Below the pieces are notes generated by a model. The model was not told the DNA's origin. It was given only the letters and a program-made list of their open reading frames with translations, and ran no database searches. The position numbers were made by a program, and so were the translations under genes. From the NCBI GenBank assembly GCA_002408105.1, contig DHQM01000082.1, forward strand, positions 2,810-11,450: DNA of 8,641 nucleotides, given 5' to 3'. Shown piece after piece: positions 7,501 to 8,641 of the stretch; position 1 is the stretch's first letter; each line of letters begins with the position of its first letter. Source of the DNA: Gammaproteobacteria bacterium UBA5338 (lineage in GTDB: Bacteria > Pseudomonadota > Gammaproteobacteria > Pseudomonadales > UBA5862).

Positions 7501-8641
7501 GCACCGTCACCCAACCCGGGATACCGCCAAGTCGCGGTGTCGATGGGATCGCGGATGCGCAATGACTCCGGCACATCCAGCCAGATGCCAGCAGCGAGGC
7601 GGGCCGAACCCGGCAGCGCAGCCTCCACATCGGCGATCCGGTCCTGCTGCATGAAGTCGGCCGCGTCCGCGCCAAACCGGGCCAGGTCCGTGGCCCGCAG
7701 TTGGCCGTCCACAGAGAGGTCTTCCGCCCCGTATCGGCGCACCGCTTCAACCGTGAACCGGTCGCTCCCCAACACCGGGGCAGACCAGGTCACCGGCAAG
7801 GTTTCGCTTGGGGCGCCGGGCTGCGGCCGCTCCACGCGCAACCAGGTGCCCGTTTCCCGGCCAGCGCTGTCCACGAATTCGATCAGGGCGCCCGGCCCCG
7901 CCGAAACGCCGTGCTCACCATCGGCGTCAAGGTCAACTGAGGTGAGTTGGAGATCGCCGCCACCGGCAATGCGCAGGGTGGCGGTGTCTTCCAGGATGAG
8001 TTGATCCGCGGCACTTAAGGCGAGGCGCCCCTGCCCATCGCTCGCCACAGTCAGGGTTCCAGCGACCTCAAGTGAGCCACGATCGACCTCCAGGACAAAG
8101 GACTCAGCGGTGACGGATGCCGATTCACCCCAGCGAACCTGGTCCTGCTCGCGCAGACGCAGTGCCAGGTTGCCAGAAAACCCACCGCTGGAAATGACCT
8201 CAATCCATTCAGTCAATGACTGATCCTCAGCGAGGCGTGCTGCATCCAGCAACAGGTCGGCGCCGCCTCCAGCCAGGTTGCCGGCCAGATAAAGGGTGCC
8301 GCCCGATGCACGCGCAACCAGTCGGCCGGGTGCCCCCGGCTCCGCCACTTGCAGGTCCGGCGCCGCTCCTGCACCCAGTTTCAGCACTGCAGCCGGAGCC
8401 AAAGACAGGTCCCCGTGGTCCGCCTCCAAGTGGAGCTCGCCGCCCGGCGTTGCCACAAACTGATCGGCAAACTGGCGCACCAGACCACTGACATCCAGCA
8501 CCGCCTCGTCTCCAACCTCCAGGTCAAAGGCAGTGGCTTTAAGGCCCAGCTGACCCGACGGCAGGCGCACCTGGGTGTTCCAGCGCACCGCGGCGGCCTC
8601 AATGTTCAGGCGTCCACCGAGCGCTGCGTCCTGTCCCGGCA
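4566..8641 (-). CDS. Filamentous haemagglutinin-like giant surface protein, C-terminal part (DUF3739-type), 5' partial
   Basis: The frame stays open to the window edge, so the true start is outside; the in-frame GTG at 8588 is not a credible start because family-like sequence continues upstream of it. 1357 complete residues are visible, ending in TGA at 4566-4568. Most of it is low-complexity, Gly/Ala/Asp/Leu-rich sequence with recurring short beta-strand units such as LSAGRDLVL, LWIEAGRNI and LRVRAGADL, as expected of a right-handed beta-helix exoprotein. Around 5700-6010 lies a stretch (GTLLMRTGGDFDLGASKG, then GDTANPALADSGATL) that I recognise as the DUF3739 region of filamentous haemagglutinins. 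A helical segment follows (about 5340-5703), then more beta-rich sequence (DVLALAPYGSINAG, GDVYLFAPSGVVDAGEAGIG) and a charged tail with a C-x6-C pair. Secretion signal and TPS domain, if any, would lie outside the window. It is the first visible gene of the run and is followed after 37 bases by the exbB-like gene. The role as adhesin or surface fibre is inferred from the family; the ligand is unknown. Confidence 0.9.
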   Translation of the reverse strand, partial: PGQDAALGGRLNIEAAAVRWNTQVRLPSGQLGLKATAFDLEVGDEAVLDVSGLVRQFADQFVATPGGELHLEADHGDLSLAPAAVLKLGAGAAPDLQVAEPGAPGRLVARASGGTLYLAGNLAGGGADLLLDAARLAEDQSLTEWIEVISSGGFSGNLALRLREQDQVRWGESASVTAESFVLEVDRGSLEVAGTLTVASDGQGRLALSAADQLILEDTATLRIAGGGDLQLTSVDLDADGEHGVSAGPGALIEFVDSAGRETGTWLRVERPQPGAPSETLPVTWSAPVLGSDRFTVEAVRRYGAEDLSVDGQLRATDLARFGADAADFMQQDRIADVEAALPGSARLAAGIWLDVPESLRIRDPIDTATWRYPGLGDGAESPGRVGHLSIRAGGNLYVDAEVSDGFEDGVIDLTDSLGFAWPIANLLRTDESWNFTLAGGADLAGFGAVRSAGAGDLSIGSGVQVRTGTGDLRLSAGRDLVLADESSVVYSAGQAAAGDRFGALGDLYGALVFYGEYPQRGGDLFLSAGRDLVGAPVDQLVTAWLLRMGDWRPSGSHSGETPTAWALALDPDSGVGFEQNVAAFGGGNLWIEAGRNIRDLSASVPTTGKPRGALAQPDQPFNFDFTTNEVEVGGGGALRVRAGADLLGGAYYLGSGTAELVAGGRIGGGSQFTVGPVLLLSDGDFSLRSAGDLSLTGVLDPFVLPQSVRPVGTSLWYSYAPGARLRVESITGDIALNSELRQVDDLFTGSFNSTQKTALGMYPPSVHARALGGELVVTGDLFLFPSSGGDLQLLSHGNLYGAANENRIGLSDGNLALIPSWQFPASLLSTEVVADLNPFSGRHAPIPVHQGDLTPARVVSAQGDIGGANTLRFSIPKATRMVAGQDLVNPWVQIQHTGLDDFSLLEAGENLRYRIGRSPSTGALLSNSATVEVAGPGTLLMRTGGDFDLGASKGVVSIGDTANPALADSGATLLIMPGVLSEYFDHAAFIEQQLGEDTAFTEARADVVDLLRSVLDAGQLMSDAEVLAMANQLDLSTLYGIAAPLTKTLAEVLFGVLQEVGSAAAADPTRGNEAAFEAIETLFSDRPDHRADLSMFFSRVQTVDGGDVLALAPYGSINAGVAVSVAGSRPADELGIVAQREGAVRALVQNNFEVNQSRVFTLGGGNILIWASEGDIDAGRGAKSAISAPPPEVSFDENGNLVIEFPPIVSGSGIRTASSDPEVPPGDVYLFAPSGVVDAGEAGIGGTNVTIAAVEVIGADDIDIGGVSVGVPTGSGEALGADFAGASDLGAAAAKSVQDAASERSTQNAEDAATGALGILSVEVVSAGESEQACAPGDEACEQRRREAQEKVVRFR
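4569..4637 (-). other. Charged C-terminal tail of the adhesin with C-x6-C pair
   Basis: The last 23 residues begin with CAPGDEAC and continue with an Arg/Glu/Lys-rich end (EQRRREAQEKVVRFR). The two cysteines are encoded at 4635-4637 and 4614-4616. I found no other cysteine in the 1357 visible residues. A hydrophobic strand (GILSVEVVSAGE) lies just before it. In HMW1-type adhesins a C-terminal cysteine pair forms a loop that holds the protein in its outer-membrane translocator; a similar anchoring role here is inference. Confidence 0.6.
5340..5703 (-). other. Predicted helical segment inside the adhesin
   Basis: About 120 residues rich in Ala, Leu, Glu and Asp, with heptad-like hydrophobic spacing (FIEQQLGEDTAF, ADVVDLLRSVLDAGQLMSDA, LAEVLFGVLQEVGSAA, EAAFEAIETLF). 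It interrupts the beta-rich sequence directly after the DUF3739-like part; beta-strand sequence resumes at VDGGDVLALAPYG. Proteins of this family often have a helical stretch at this place, so it is probably a family domain and not an insertion. Function unknown. Confidence 0.6.
6555..7480 (-). repeat. Degenerate beta-helix repeat units in the adhesin
   Basis: Protein-level repeats of the form L-x-(hydrophobic)-x-A-G-x-(D/N)-(L/I) recur irregularly here: LSIRAGGNLYV, LRLSAGRDLVL, LFLSAGRDLVG, LWIEAGRNIRD, LRVRAGADLLG and FSLRSAGDLSL. Such strands stack as turns of a beta-helix in filamentous haemagglutinins. The DNA itself is not exactly repeated, so this is an old, diverged protein repeat and not a recent tandem duplication. 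Confidence 0.7.

Noticed and set aside
8586..8588. GTG as the start of the adhesin gene
   Set aside because: The same frame continues upstream to the window edge with sequence of the same character (GGRLNIEAAAV), and there is no signal peptide after the GTG.

Overview
The window holds one tightly packed run of five genes, all on the minus strand, so transcription runs from high to low coordinates. The DNA is GC-rich. The products (filamentous-haemagglutinin-type surface protein, ExbB, ExbD, TonB, outer-membrane porin) point to a Gram-negative proteobacterium, probably gamma- or betaproteobacterial. I cannot name a genus from the sequence. There are no RNA genes, mobile elements, CRISPR arrays or sizeable intergenic regions; the largest gap between genes is 37 bases.

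In order of transcription: (1) 8641-4566 is the C-terminal 1357 residues of a very large filamentous-haemagglutinin-like exoprotein with a DUF3739-type region; its N-terminus lies outside the window. (2) 4528-2708 is an unusual 606-residue ExbB/MotA/TolQ-type proton-channel subunit that carries a signal peptide, a DUF2341-like domain and a LamG/concanavalin-like domain in front of the channel. (3) 2673-2269 is ExbD. (4) 2272-1595 is a TonB-type energy transducer with a proline-rich stalk; it overlaps exbD in a TTGA junction. (5) 1580-1 is a signal-peptide-bearing putative porin of the Porin_5 type, cut by the window start close to its C-terminus.

The short gaps (37, 34, overlap, 14 bases), the common strand and the absence of internal terminators make a single operon likely. 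A possible reading is that the ExbB-ExbD-TonB triad is a dedicated proton-motive-force motor that energises an outer-membrane step for the giant surface protein, with the porin as the outer-membrane partner or a co-regulated channel. This is inference from gene order; no direct functional evidence is visible.

Points that deserve attention are the chimeric ExbB with an extracytoplasmic sugar/protein-binding-like head, the loss of the glutamate that E. coli ExbB has in its third membrane helix, a TonB membrane anchor without histidine joined to a TolA/TonB_2-like C-terminus, and the fact that the only two cysteines in the visible adhesin sit as a C-x6-C pair in its last 23 residues. That arrangement resembles the C-terminal anchoring loop known from HMW1-type adhesins.
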